Source of the DNA: Pseudomonas wadenswilerensis
GTDB lineage: Bacteria > Pseudomonadota > Gammaproteobacteria > Pseudomonadales > Pseudomonadaceae
DNA: 64,000 nucleotides
Assembly (NCBI RefSeq): GCF_900497695.1
Contig: NZ_UIDD01000009.1
Coordinates: 124,001 to 188,000, forward strand
Direction of reading: 5' to 3'
Part shown: one piece after another, positions 1-10,100 of the stretch
Layout: the number at the start of each line of letters is the position of its first letter
Numbering within the stretch: position 1 is the first letter of the stretch
The notes under the pieces: model-generated
Seen by the model: only the letters and a program-made list of their open reading frames with translations
Told to the model about the DNA's origin: nothing
Databases searched by the model: none
Program-made: the position numbers and the translations under genes

Positions 1-130
1 CGAAGACGATACCGAGGATCACTGCCCAGAACACCGCGCCATAGAACGGCAGGAGAATCCAGATAAAGGCAATGGTCACCAGCACCAGCAGTGCCAGCAA
101 CGCCTTGTGTTGCATGACGGTTTCGTTCAT
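1..130 (-). CDS. AI-2E family transporter (PerM/YdiK-like), N-terminal part only
   Basis: Only the first 43 codons are inside the window; the gene runs off the left edge. The reading starts MNETVMQHKALL and continues into a hydrophobic helix and the motif LPFYGAVFWAVILG. This is the usual N-terminus of the AI-2E/PerM permease family (about 350 residues, 7-8 membrane helices). Family members export small molecules or ions, and the substrate cannot be told from this fragment. It is divergent from trhP, with about 120 bases between them. Confidence 0.7.
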   Translation of the reverse strand, partial: MNETVMQHKALLALLVLVTIAFIWILLPFYGAVFWAVILGIVF

Positions 131-252
131 GTGCGCTCCTTGTACGTTCTATTCGTTAGTGCCCCAGCCAGTGGTAAAAGTGCCGTTGATGCAGATCAAT
201 AAAAGCCTGCCGCAGCCGGCGTAGCATTCGCGCCTTTTGCCGCAGCCCGATC

Positions 253-1572
253 ATGACCCTTCTCGCCAAACCCGAACTGCTCGCCCCCGCCGGCTCGCTG
301 AAGAACATGCGCTATGCCTTCGCCTACGGCGCTGACGCCGTTTACGCCGGGCAGCCGCGCTACAGCCTGCGCGTGCGCAACAATGAATTCGATCACGCCA
401 ACCTCGCGCTAGGTATCAAAGAGGCCCAGTCCCAGGGCAAGCGCTTCTATGTGGTGGTCAACATTGCCCCGCATAACGCCAAGCTCAAGACCTTCCTCAG
501 GGACCTGACGCCGGTGATCGACATGGCCCCGGATGCACTGATCATGTCCGACCCCGGCCTGATCATGCTGGTGCGCCAGCACTTCCCGCAGATGCCGATC
601 CACCTCTCGGTGCAGGCCAACACGGTGAACTGGGCCAGCGTCGAGTTCTGGCGCAGCCAGGGCCTGACCCGGGTGATCCTGTCGCGTGAACTGTCGCTGG
701 AAGAGATCGAGGAGATTCGCCAACAGGTGCCGCAGATGGAGCTTGAGGTCTTCGTCCACGGCGCCCTGTGCATGGCCTACTCCGGCCGTTGCCTGCTGTC
801 GGGCTACCTCAACCGCCGCGATGCCAACCAGGGCAGTTGCACCAACGCCTGCCGCTGGCAGTACAAGGCCACCCCGGCGAGCGAGAATGTCACCGGTGAA
901 ATCGTTCGCGAGGTAGAGCCGACCCTGGGTCTCGGCGCACCGACCGAGCAAGTGTTCGTGCTGCAGGAAAGCAACCGCCCCGACGAAGACATGCCGGCCT
1001 TCGAAGACGAGCACGGCACCTACATCATGAACGCCAAGGACCTGCGCGCGGTGCAGCATGTCGAGCGGCTGACGCGCATGGGCGTGCATTCGCTGAAGAT
1101 CGAGGGCCGGACCAAGTCGCACTTCTACTGCGCGCGCACCGCCCAGGTGTACCGCCAGGCCATCGACGATGCCGTGGCCGGGCGCGAGTTCGACCGCAAC
1201 CTGATGCTCAACCTCGAATCACTGGCCCAGCGCGGATATACCGAGGGCTTCTTGCGCCGGCATATGCATGATGAATATCAGAACTACCAGCGTGGCAACT
1301 CGGTGTCCGAGCGCCAGCAGTTCGTCGGCGAACTGAGCGGCGAGCGGATCAACGGCCTGGCCGAAGTGCGGGTGAAGAATCGCTTTGCGGTGGGTGATCA
1401 TCTGGAATTGATGACGCCGAAGGGCAATTACCACTTCGACCTGCACCAGTTGCGTGATCGCCAGGGTGGCACGATCGAAGTGGCGCCGGGGGATGGGCAT
1501 ACGGTGTATCTGCCGATCCCCGAGCAGGTCGATCTGGCCTTCGGCTTGCTGCTCAGGGATCTGGTTCATTGA
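253..1572 (+). CDS. trhP: tRNA 5-hydroxyuridine synthesis protein TrhP (peptidase U32 family, formerly YegQ)
   Basis: The 439-residue protein begins with the U32 signature PELLAPAGSLKNMRYAFAYG. It carries the family motif E-V-F-V-H-G-A-L-C-M-A-Y-S-G-R-C around residues 164-179, followed by further cysteines (GSCTNACRW). Despite the peptidase name, family members of this length make 5-hydroxyuridine at the wobble position of tRNA, using prephenate-derived chemistry and an Fe-S cluster. The conserved cysteines fit that role. Length is normal for the family. It converges on the acylase gene with a one-base gap, so the two probably share a termination region. Confidence 0.88.
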   Translation: MTLLAKPELLAPAGSLKNMRYAFAYGADAVYAGQPRYSLRVRNNEFDHANLALGIKEAQSQGKRFYVVVNIAPHNAKLKTFLRDLTPVIDMAPDALIMSDPGLIMLVRQHFPQMPIHLSVQANTVNWASVEFWRSQGLTRVILSRELSLEEIEEIRQQVPQMELEVFVHGALCMAYSGRCLLSGYLNRRDANQGSCTNACRWQYKATPASENVTGEIVREVEPTLGLGAPTEQVFVLQESNRPDEDMPAFEDEHGTYIMNAKDLRAVQHVERLTRMGVHSLKIEGRTKSHFYCARTAQVYRQAIDDAVAGREFDRNLMLNLESLAQRGYTEGFLRRHMHDEYQNYQRGNSVSERQQFVGELSGERINGLAEVRVKNRFAVGDHLELMTPKGNYHFDLHQLRDRQGGTIEVAPGDGHTVYLPIPEQVDLAFGLLLRDLVH

Positions 1573-1573
1573 A

Positions 1574-3904
1574 TCAAGGCGCGGACTTCGCCAGCGTCGC
1601 GCCCTCAACCTCACGAATCACCTGCAGACGATACTGCGGGTCGGCCTTGATCTGCACCTCGGTGAATGGAATCACCTGCCACTGCTTGGCCGAGAACGCC
1701 CGGGTCTGGTCACCGGCATGGGCCGAACCTGCCTCACTGGACTCCGAGAACGCCAGCATGCCCAGGGCATGCGGCCCCCGCTCATCGAAGGTTACCAGTT
1801 GCAGGTAGCTGGTGCCGCTGACCACCAGGCGCTTGTCGGCGGCAACCGGTACGCTCTGGATCGCGTTGTACACGCCCAGGCTCGCCGGCCCGCCGTGAAT
1901 CGGCGTGCCATCGGCAGCCTGCTGGATCTGCCCCCAGCGCGCGTCATTGCTGAGCCCGGCCTTGGTCACTTGCGCGACTGAAGCCAAGGCTGCCTCACGC
2001 AAGGCGTTGGCCACGTCGGCCTGATCGACGGCCAGCCCCCGCGGTGTGTGCTGCGGATCGGCGGCGTCGAAGCCGACCCGCCAGAAGTCCTTGCGCCCCT
2101 GCAGGGCCTGCATGATGTTCTGGAAGTGCACCAGGCCAAGGCCACTGTCGAGGTTGGCGCGTTGGTCCCAGGCCTTGAGGCTGGCGCATAGCGCGCCGAG
2201 CTGGGCATCGGCGGTTTGCCCGGCGCACCACTTGAGCAGGTCAGGCATGACCAGCTCGGCGACATACACCTGGTTGTCCATGACCATCTGCTGCAGGTCC
2301 GCCTGGCTGATCTTGCCCTTCTCGCTCAAGCTCGCCAGGCGCTGCAAGGCAAAGCGGCTGCGCGGGCCCAGGGGTTGACCCTCACGGCTGATCAACGGCG
2401 AGTAGCCCTGCAACGGTTTGGCCGGGTTGACCATCCAGGCCGAGTCGTTGGAGTGCTGGACGAAGTCGCTACGGCTCAGGCTCGGTTGCAGTTGCGCGGG
2501 GAAGATGCCGGCCTGCGCGGTGCGCGGGTCGACCTTCCAGTTGCAGGCACTGCGCGAGCCGTCGAGCACGATCATTTCCTGGCCGGCGGCCGGATCGCTG
2601 CACTGGGCGAGCAAGGCGGCATCGACGTAGGGCACCACCGACTGGTTCAGGTACAGCGCCTGGCCCTTGGCATCCACCGCCAGGGTGTTGACCCAGGGGA
2701 TACCCTGCAGGCGCTGCACCGAAGCTTGCAGGCTTTTCAGGCTATCGGCGCGGTTCATGGCATCCCACTGCTCAAGTACCCGCGTGTTGTCGAGGTTGGC
2801 GTCACGCAGGCTGAAGGCGTACTGCTTGTTCCAGTCCAGGCGCCCCGGCCACTGCACGATCGGGCCGAATACCGAACTGTAGACGTCACGGGTCACGGGC
2901 TTGAACTGGCCATCCTCGGCCTTCACCGTCACGCTCAGACGTTGATGGGTCATGGCGAGCGACTTGCCGTCGAGCAGGTAGCGGGTCGGGTCCTTGGGGT
3001 CCAGCTCCAGCCGATACAGGGTGAAATGCTTGGAAGTGTCTACGGTATGGGTCCAGGCCAGATGGCGGTTAAAGCCGATGTTGATCAGCGGCAGCCCCGG
3101 CAAGGCAGCGCCCATGACATCCAGTTTGCCCGGCAAGGTCAGTTGCATCTGATAGAAACGCATGCCGCCTGCCCAGGGAAAATGCGGGTTGGCCAGGAGC
3201 ATGCCACGACCATTGAATGAACGCTCGGCACCGATCGCCACGGCGTTGCTACCGCGCTCGACGGCAAATTGCTCCTGACGCGCCTGGGCGACGCTGAGGT
3301 CGGGGCGCAACTGGGCGACGATGTTGGGTGGCGTTGCTCCGGCCAATGCTTCGGCGAACTGGCCGACACCGCCTTCGACCAGCAAGCGGCGGGTCAGCTT
3401 GACCAGATCGAGGGTGGTGACAGGCCGCAGCCACTCTGCCTGCAGGCATTGCGCGCCCTGGCCCTGGGCCTTGAATTCGGCCAATGCGCGGTTGTAACCC
3501 TTGGCATAGCCCTCAAGGCGCGCGCGCATGGCCGGCGGTTGTGCCTGCCAGAAGCCGAACACCGCCGTCGGCGTGTTCAGCCAATTGAAGAACAGGTCGC
3601 TGGGCAGGTTTTCGCGCTGCTCGAAAGTGCGCTGCTTGGGACCGAAGTAACGCGAACGCTCGCCGTTGACGGTGACCACTTCGTTAGCCAGCAGGCACAG
3701 GTTGTCTTGCGCATAGGCATAGCCAATACCGTACCCCAGGCCCTGCTCGTCCTGGGCCAGGATATGCGGCACGCCGAAACTGGTACGGCGGATTTCGGCA
3801 GACGCATCGCCCGCTGCCACCCGCGCCTGGACGGGAAGGCTGAGACCGGCGAGCAGCCCGGCCATACAAAGGGTTGCAAAAGGACGAGGCTTGATCACGC
3901 GCAC
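1574..3904 (-). CDS. pvdQ: Acyl-homoserine lactone acylase, PvdQ type (penicillin acylase family)
   Basis: This 776-residue Ntn-hydrolase precursor matches what I recall of P. aeruginosa PvdQ over its whole length (for example GLGYGIGYAYAQDN, TRRLLVEGGVGQFA, HTVDTSKHFTLYRL). Residues 1-27 form a signal peptide, so it acts in the periplasm. The precursor should cut itself before Ser219 in the motif VERGSNAVAIG, giving alpha and beta subunits with Ser219 as nucleophile. Known activities are removal of the fatty acyl chain from pyoverdine precursors and hydrolysis of long-chain AHL signals. There are no pyoverdine genes nearby, which is common in the putida group. The start is uncertain: GTG at 3904 or GTG at 3898, the second better spaced from a GGAG. 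Confidence 0.85.
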   Translation of the reverse strand: MRVIKPRPFATLCMAGLLAGLSLPVQARVAAGDASAEIRRTSFGVPHILAQDEQGLGYGIGYAYAQDNLCLLANEVVTVNGERSRYFGPKQRTFEQRENLPSDLFFNWLNTPTAVFGFWQAQPPAMRARLEGYAKGYNRALAEFKAQGQGAQCLQAEWLRPVTTLDLVKLTRRLLVEGGVGQFAEALAGATPPNIVAQLRPDLSVAQARQEQFAVERGSNAVAIGAERSFNGRGMLLANPHFPWAGGMRFYQMQLTLPGKLDVMGAALPGLPLINIGFNRHLAWTHTVDTSKHFTLYRLELDPKDPTRYLLDGKSLAMTHQRLSVTVKAEDGQFKPVTRDVYSSVFGPIVQWPGRLDWNKQYAFSLRDANLDNTRVLEQWDAMNRADSLKSLQASVQRLQGIPWVNTLAVDAKGQALYLNQSVVPYVDAALLAQCSDPAAGQEMIVLDGSRSACNWKVDPRTAQAGIFPAQLQPSLSRSDFVQHSNDSAWMVNPAKPLQGYSPLISREGQPLGPRSRFALQRLASLSEKGKISQADLQQMVMDNQVYVAELVMPDLLKWCAGQTADAQLGALCASLKAWDQRANLDSGLGLVHFQNIMQALQGRKDFWRVGFDAADPQHTPRGLAVDQADVANALREAALASVAQVTKAGLSNDARWGQIQQAADGTPIHGGPASLGVYNAIQSVPVAADKRLVVSGTSYLQLVTFDERGPHALGMLAFSESSEAGSAHAGDQTRAFSAKQWQVIPFTEVQIKADPQYRLQVIREVEGATLAKSAP

Positions 3905-4107
3905 TCCAGCTCAATCAGGGAAAAGTCGTTCTGATTGAACGAAATACGCCGGGGAAATTTACGGTTTCAGCCAGCTCAATACGTCTTTAGAAGGTGAATC
4001 TGCAGATTTTTTTCGTCAGGTACTGCAGTTTTGCCGCGCTCATTCGTCTTATAGGTGTAGGCAAACACTTTTGCTTATCTGGACAGGCCAAGAAATGGAG
4101 CATTCAC

Positions 4108-4494
4108 ATGTACAACCAGCAACAGTCAGCGGTGATAGCTGGCCCTGGACGCACGAAGAGCCAACCTGTGACTGAAAGAACTGAAGCCGGCGAAAACGAG
4201 CGTCCCGGCAATGAACACATCCGCGAGCTGCTCCGGGCCTTTGGCCTGCGCACCAGCCTGATTCGCCTGAAGGTCATCGATGCCTTGCACATGGCCGATC
4301 GCAATGGTCGCAGTATCGGTGTACGCGGGATACACAGCCAGCTCGAGCAACTGGATATCCCGCTGTCGTTCCTCAGCGTTCGCGAAGTGCTCAAGCGCTT
4401 GTGCGCCGAAGGCGTGATCAGCCTGGGCAGCGATAAATGCTACAGCCTCAACCCCCAGGCCCGTGAAGTGCTGGAGCAGGCCATCTCTCGTTGA
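4108..4494 (+). CDS. Fur-like winged-helix regulatory protein lacking obvious metal ligands
   Basis: A 128-residue protein beginning MYNQQQSAV. Residues about 45-120 (GLRTSLIRLKVIDAL, then SVREVLKRLCAEGVI) resemble the DNA-binding half of Fur-family proteins, but the His/Cys-rich metal-binding half is missing. Pseudomonads have similar proteins annotated as Fe2+/Zn2+ uptake regulators, and the true function is unclear. The ATG at 4108 follows a GGAG; an open frame extends upstream to 3994 but that part looks non-coding. A GC-rich stem-loop follows the stop. Confidence 0.6.
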   Translation: MYNQQQSAVIAGPGRTKSQPVTERTEAGENERPGNEHIRELLRAFGLRTSLIRLKVIDALHMADRNGRSIGVRGIHSQLEQLDIPLSFLSVREVLKRLCAEGVISLGSDKCYSLNPQAREVLEQAISR

Positions 4495-4500
4495 GCGCCC

Positions 4501-4518
4501 GGCCGGCCAAAGCCGGCC
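4501..4518. terminator. GC-rich stem-loop between convergent genes
   Basis: A perfect 7-bp stem (GGCCGGC / GCCGGCC) with a CAAA loop, just after the Fur-like gene and just before the end of the convergent small membrane protein gene. There is no T-tract, so termination is inferred from position. Confidence 0.45.
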
Positions 4519-4530
4519 ACGCTTACGGCC

Positions 4531-4719
4531 TCAGGTCTTGACCTTGCGCCGCATGATGCCATTGACCACCACCACAACCACCGCCACACCGATGGCGATG
4601 TACTGGAACACTTGCTCGCTGATCGTCCCCTGCTTTTGCAGGTAGGACAGGCCGAGCATGATCCCCAGCACCAGCAGGGAGATCAGGATGGAGTATTTCA
4701 GGCGTTGACCTTGAGTCAT
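4531..4719 (-). CDS. Small two-helix membrane protein, unknown function
   Basis: The 62-residue protein starts MTQGQRLKYSILI. It has two predicted membrane helices (about residues 10-25 and 40-55, the latter valine-rich) and ends in the basic tail RRKVKT. The start at 4719 was chosen because AAGGAA lies 9 bases upstream, although the frame stays open for another 40 codons. I do not recognise a characterised family. It is probably an inner-membrane protein. Confidence 0.6.
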   Translation of the reverse strand: MTQGQRLKYSILISLLVLGIMLGLSYLQKQGTISEQVFQYIAIGVAVVVVVVNGIMRRKVKT

Positions 4720-4878
4720 TGGGTATTTCCTTGCGACATCGGCGAAAAGGCCCGACGCGGGCCGAGCGCATGATACAACGTCCCCCGCCGGACAGCGGAC
4801 AATTTCCCGCTTCTGCCGACAGCACTGCATTGCCAACATGGCTTCCCGGGCTGACGCCCAGACGAATGGAAGTCGACC

Positions 4879-5340
4879 ATGCTCATGCGCACCCTGCTGG
4901 CCAGCCTGCTACTGCTTGGCACCTTCAAGGCTCATGCCTTGCCGACCGAATCCCAACCTCGAAACGTTTTGCTGGAACTCGGCTCACAGCTGGCGGGCAG
5001 CGCCGGTAGCAGCCAATGGCAACAGCTCTGGCAACGCACCCGACAGGCCGGGCACCTGGACTCTGGCGCACGAGGCGTGCACTTCGATGTGCCCCAGGCA
5101 CAAATCCCGGCACTGGTTGCCGCTACCCTGGCCACAGCGGATGAGGCCCTCGCGCTGAAGCAGACGCAGGTGCTGTATCGCCGTGACTTTCACCCCAGGG
5201 TCATCGGCAAGGTTGCCGCACAGGAGGTGACCGCTGTGTGCGTGTGGGTCGACTGGCGCAGCTTCCCTGAACATGGAGTCAGCCGGCCGGCCAGCTATCT
5301 GGGCCAGGTCAGCCTGCTGCTGGCTCGCCCTTGCGAGTGA
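4879..5340 (+). CDS. Exported protein of unknown function
   Basis: A 153-residue protein with a clear Sec signal (MLMRTLLASLLLLGTFKAHA, cut near residue 20), so it should reach the periplasm or beyond. The mature part has no motif I recognise; it has only two cysteines (in AVCVWVDW and LLARPCE). It is followed by a 12-bp perfect palindrome at 5346-5357. The start may be ATG 4879 or ATG 4885. Composition matches the core genome. Confidence 0.55.
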   Translation: MLMRTLLASLLLLGTFKAHALPTESQPRNVLLELGSQLAGSAGSSQWQQLWQRTRQAGHLDSGARGVHFDVPQAQIPALVAATLATADEALALKQTQVLYRRDFHPRVIGKVAAQEVTAVCVWVDWRSFPEHGVSRPASYLGQVSLLLARPCE

Positions 5341-5639
5341 GCATGGGTTGGCCAACCAGACAAAGGTGAAATTACCTTACCAACGGGTAGTCAAGGCTCA
5401 GCGCTTGAGGCTGTATTCCATTCCCACATCGAAGCAATGCCAGTCCTACAGAAAGCGTGCAAATCGGCCACCCCTTCTGCCCCACTTGCTGCCTAGCCTC
5501 CGTTCTGCCCGGTAGCCGAGAATCCAGCTCAAGCCACGACAGGCAGACGCGCTTTGCCGCGCTGATGCTACTTGCAATGGCTTCAGCCGCATGGCACAGA
5601 TCATCAAGGTGCCGAACTATCGCCCACAAGGAAGTCACC

Positions 5640-6008
5640 ATGGAACTGAGCGACCTGGACCGAATCGACGTCGAGCAACTGCCCCACTCGCTGCAGATGC
5701 TGATCGAATGCCTTGGCATTGAACATGCCTACAACCTGACGAACACCTATGGCGGACGCCCCAAGTACATTCCCAAACACCGCGAACGCACGGCCCTGGC
5801 GGAAATTCTGCCAGCGCCCGCGCTGGATGCGCTGATCAAGCGATTTGCCGGCATGGCACTGGAAATCCCCAAGGTTGACCATTTCCTGCGCCAACTGCGC
5901 AACCAGCAGATTCAACAGGAAAGCGCCGATGGCCTGTCGCGCAGCATGCTGGCCAACAAGTACGGATTGAGCCTGCGTCAGATCGGCAATATTCGCCGCC
6001 AGGCCTAG
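5640..6008 (+). CDS. Mor-type transcription activator family protein
   Basis: A 122-residue protein starting MELSDLDRIDVEQLP. The segment TYGGRPKYIPK followed by a C-terminal helix-turn-helix (SRSMLANKYGLSLRQIGNIRR) is the pattern of the Mor family, named after the middle operon regulator of phage Mu. Stand-alone Mor-like proteins are common in Pseudomonas chromosomes outside prophages, and no Mu genes occur here. The start at 5640 has a good AAGGAAG site; the frame is open upstream to 5457. This is the last gene of core-like composition before the island. Confidence 0.7.
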   Translation: MELSDLDRIDVEQLPHSLQMLIECLGIEHAYNLTNTYGGRPKYIPKHRERTALAEILPAPALDALIKRFAGMALEIPKVDHFLRQLRNQQIQQESADGLSRSMLANKYGLSLRQIGNIRRQA

Positions 6009-6114
6009 GTTCTCAAATTGGTTTTAAATTTTTTCAACCAGATTTGAAATGGAAGTGCTTGCGAATGGGTGAATCGCCCAGCCTTGCCGGACAAAGGCTG
6101 GCTTGGTTGACGCT

Positions 6115-6190
6115 CACCATAAAGCAAACAATTCTTTGCCTTATCCAGGGAAATCGGTGCTAAGACAAAGAATTATTTGTTTATATGGTG
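6115..6190. repeat. Long imperfect inverted repeat (about 29-bp arms)
   Basis: The left arm 6115-6143 (CACCATAAAGCAAACAATTC onward) pairs with the right arm 6161-6190 (ending TTTGTTTATATGGTG) with only a few mismatches around a 17-base spacer. The arms are AT-rich within GC-rich surroundings. It could be a folded single-stranded site, an element end or a regulatory dyad; nothing visible decides between these. Confidence 0.6.
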
Positions 6191-6526
6191 TAGTCAGCGT
6201 GGTAGCGGACTGCAAATTCGACCTGACGTCCGCTGCAGTGGGAGAACCCCACCATTACTGAAGGTGCTATATCAGAAAATCGCTTTGCCTCGCAGCACCA
6301 GCCAACATCTGCTTGCCCTTGCTGTCTTATCATGACCATCAAGGCGAGTCGCGCCCCTCAGATATGTGTGCGCCGGGATCAGTATGCTACCGCTGTAACG
6401 CCCTTCTTTTAACTTTAACTTACTAAGGTATCGACGACCAACCGGGCCGCTCTACATAGAAATTCATTCGACATTTAAATCGAGCGGCAGCCCGTCGGTG
6501 AGACCACCGGAAGGTTCGAACGGAAC

Positions 6527-6565
6527 TGAATCGCCCCTGGTGTCTACGAAACCAGGGGCGATTCA
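6527..6565. repeat. Perfect 15-bp inverted repeat with 9-base loop
   Basis: TGAATCGCCCCTGGT (6527-6541) is repeated exactly in reverse complement at 6551-6565. From memory, the arm resembles the terminal repeats of some Pseudomonas IS3-type insertion sequences, so this may be a relic of two abutting IS ends. A strong RNA hairpin would look the same. Confidence 0.5.
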
Positions 6566-7105
6566 CTATGACCTACCACGGCAGGCTCATAGCGAGCGCA
6601 CGGATAGAGGCTGCCGCGACACTGACGATCACCGCGATGTCGAGCGCCCCTCGAAGCGTGTTGCTGTGGGGTTTGATCACGATATAGGGATAATGTGCTC
6701 GGCCGTTGGTTGGATATCCGCAGCGGTATCCCGAGACCTGGAGAAGCGCCCTTGCTGTCGAGCCCGCATGCCATCACCTATCTCAATCTCATGAAAGCGC
6801 ATTGTGGGAGCATACTCGCATGGTTTTTCGCTTGACCCCAGCAGGCCTCGTCATCGCTCACGTCGCTAGGGTTGCCCCCTCACTGGAGTGATGGGAGTCT
6901 GCCGTCGCTCGCCAAAATTGTATTTGAGACTACTAACGTGTGTATTGATTGAGCAAGGGCATTGGGCCATCATGCACTATCGATTGTCGAAACGGAAAAC
7001 ACACCTCAGTCGTCTAATAGTTTACCTAGCAAGATAGAAAATATCATTTAGTAATTCAAGGCAGACGAAATCGGATAAAAATAAAATCTGATTTAAATAC
7101 AGGGA

Positions 7106-10100
7106 TTGAAAATGCTAAGTACTGGTGACCATAAAGAGATTTTTGTAGACTGCCAACACAAATTCCGAGGATTGGTTTCGGCCTTCAAGGCAAAAAAATT
7201 TGAGAAAAACCGTAGACACGATCACTCCTTCGTTTTTCGACGCGGCTACCGAGACCTAATGCTCGAGGCTAGAGCTGCATTACACACATCGACTTTCTCA
7301 AAATACCTACAGTGGTGTGGCTTTCATATAGCGAACCAACTCCCCGAACTTAAAAGGTATCCAACAGGGTACGATGAGCTACAGGGAGTATCTTGGAAAG
7401 ATTCTAAAGTATCGCTTGAGCGAGAAATCCTTTGGATTGCAGCTAGAATCAATCAAGACCACGCTACGGTAAGTCATTTCAGATTATACGCAGAAGAAAT
7501 TGAAAAACTTGTTCTTTCGGGCGACCACACAAAAGCGATAACCTTACTGAAAGAGCTAGAGTCTATACACGGCGCGAGCTTCTGGTCAGTACAGCTTCGA
7601 ATTGCACTAGAAGGTGTCGTGGGAGGCTTGGAAGGCCAAAAAAAATACACATCAGAAGTCCGATCTATCTATAAGGCAGGACTACTAAATTTCATTGCTT
7701 ACAACACTAGCGTACGAAACGAAGACAGGGTAAGCATACAAAAATACACGGAAGACATTCAGAGACGCATAACTGATCACAGCAGATACGAAGACTCTGT
7801 AAAATCCTACATGAGGCATCGACTGCTAAATATTTGGCCGAACAAGATCGAAGAAATTGCGGATGTACTTCGCGTCGAACAAAGCCATTCGCTCATAGAC
7901 ATATATGAGACATTTGTAAGCCTAGTTCAACATTCAACAACCTCCGAGAGTAACAAAGAACTAAAAACCACTGTAATGGCGGCATTAAATCAAACACTGA
8001 CAGTAAACGATTTTAGATTATCAAAAGCCTGCTTATCGTTTGGCCTACCAGTTAATTCAAGTTTTCCTCTCAGGCAGACAAAAACCGCTGATGCGCTCGC
8101 TCTCGGCAATTCATACTCAGCCATAAAGTCTGCGTTACTGCCAAAAGACCTCCTCCGACGAAAAGCAGACGCCTGGGAATATATTTACTCTGGAGTTGCA
8201 TTAAGCTTCGGCTCTAAAACCATTAAAGGCGGAAACCTTTCCGATGTAAGCCGCCTGATAGCTAGCGTATTAAGACAAGACCATAGCTCATCGGCAGCTT
8301 ATTCACGCCTACTAAAAGTCACCACAAACTTTAGCGGATTACCATTTGCAAATGCGATTCGCAATTTTGTCGGATTACTGTATCGTTCGTTTCCAGCTCA
8401 AGAATGGCGACCAGAAACTATCTCTTTGAACTGCCCTTCTATCGGCGTTGAGGACAAAGTTAATTTTGATCTTAACCTAGACCAATCACCTTCTAATCTT
8501 CTTTGGGGACTTCTACAAAATCCAAATCGAGATTTCGGAAACCTTGACAGCGTAGCAGTAAAACTATTTCGATGCTGCGGACTGTTGAAGAGCGATGACC
8601 TAGAACTAGTATTGCATGATATCGAGTCACTAAGAGAATCCAAGCCGCGCTTACTTCCGGCTCTGGTGATTCCACTTTACCTGCATGCTCTTCACGAAAG
8701 TGGCCATCGTCAAACCATAATAGAACTTATAGCTGATGAGTGTTCAAGAGAAAAATGTAGAATTGATCTACTCCCTATAGCAAGCACGATCGAGAGTTAC
8801 ACTACCGAGGAATACAATAGGTGCGGCGCACTATTAGCCCCACCGATAGCGTTACACATACTGTGGGAAATCACCGAAAAAAACACAACCGCCTCTCACC
8901 TTAGATTCAAACTTGGTCAAGTTATTCGTAGAAAAGATGTCCAAGAACCTGCCAAGCTGATAAACATCATGGAGAAAACTCCATTACCCGCCCATCAACT
9001 TGTATATTTTTTAAGACACGTATGCACCTGCAATTGGGTTGACCAAGTTCGAGTCGTGAAAACCACATCGGAAATATTGCATCAACGTCAAAATACTTGC
9101 TCAGTACTGCGAGACCTTGATCCAGAGCGAGAGTACGAGTACACAGATGAGATAATGGAAATATCAAATCGACAACTGATGAGTGACGGCCAGTGGATTG
9201 TGGACCGCACAAGAGTTCAAGTTGATATCGGCGCACTGACGCGATGGGCCACCCGGGAACTTTCCGAAGAGTTTTATAGATATAGAGATTTAGCCAAAGT
9301 AGTAACCCCGGCAGAGTACGATGAACTCATGAGAGATATCTTGATTGAAAATCAGATATCACCACAGTTCTCTGAGTTCGACGAAGCGGATACTGTTTTG
9401 TATTCTCTTCTCGCCAGAGTTGGCCACGAATTCCTAAACAACTCACTATTCGGTCTTGACTACTATTTAAGCAAACGCATCAGGCATCAGTCTTTTGTAG
9501 GCCTTATCCGCGGCCCTCTTGAGCTACAAAACTTAATCACAAATAAAGAAAAAAGCGGGGCCGACTACAATATAAACGAAGAGCTTCTGGAAAGATTCTC
9601 AGACTGTTCTAAAGATATCTTGTCAAAACTCAGCAATACCATAGAGCGCTTCTCAGACTCCTTCGATACAGCAATCATTGAGACGAAAAATAAGGTAATC
9701 CAAATCAGATCGAAGGAAAACCCGCACGGACTAATCTCATTTGAACTGGGCCCTCAAATCGTCCCAATTGCCAGAGTAGTATTGAACGACGCGGACACGG
9801 AAACCTTTGTAAAGGGCGCCGTTGGAATCATGTGGGCGCTACTAGATCGCTCACTAGGAGAAGTTAGAGAATATATCTCTGGCGAACTGAAGTCGAGAAT
9901 AACTATTATCTTCGACGAATTCCGAGCATCTTTAAAGAGTCTCGTTGAAGGGCGATCTGAATACCCTGAAGTCGACAGGACAATTGGCGAATGCTCCGTA
10001 GCTGTTCAGCTTGCGCTAGATGATGCGAGTAGTTGGTTCTGCAGAACTAGTGACAAAGACGCACTCAAGCGAACATTTGACACCGATCAGGCAGTAAAAA

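Larger units (their letters stand above)
6009..7105. other. Gene-poor junction of core genome and island, with inverted repeats
   Basis: About 1.1 kb without a convincing gene. It holds an AT-rich imperfect hairpin directly after the Mor-like gene (6014-6046), a stem-loop at 6078-6101, and two long inverted repeats listed separately. Short open frames near 6500-6800 on both strands are mutually exclusive and look degenerate; one minus-strand frame resembles the end of a hydrophobic protein. Composition drops to AT-rich after about 6950, before the kinase gene. Confidence 0.5.

Noticed and set aside
5457..5639. N-terminal extension of the Mor-like protein
   Set aside because: The extension has no family similarity, and a strong ribosome site precedes the ATG at 5640.
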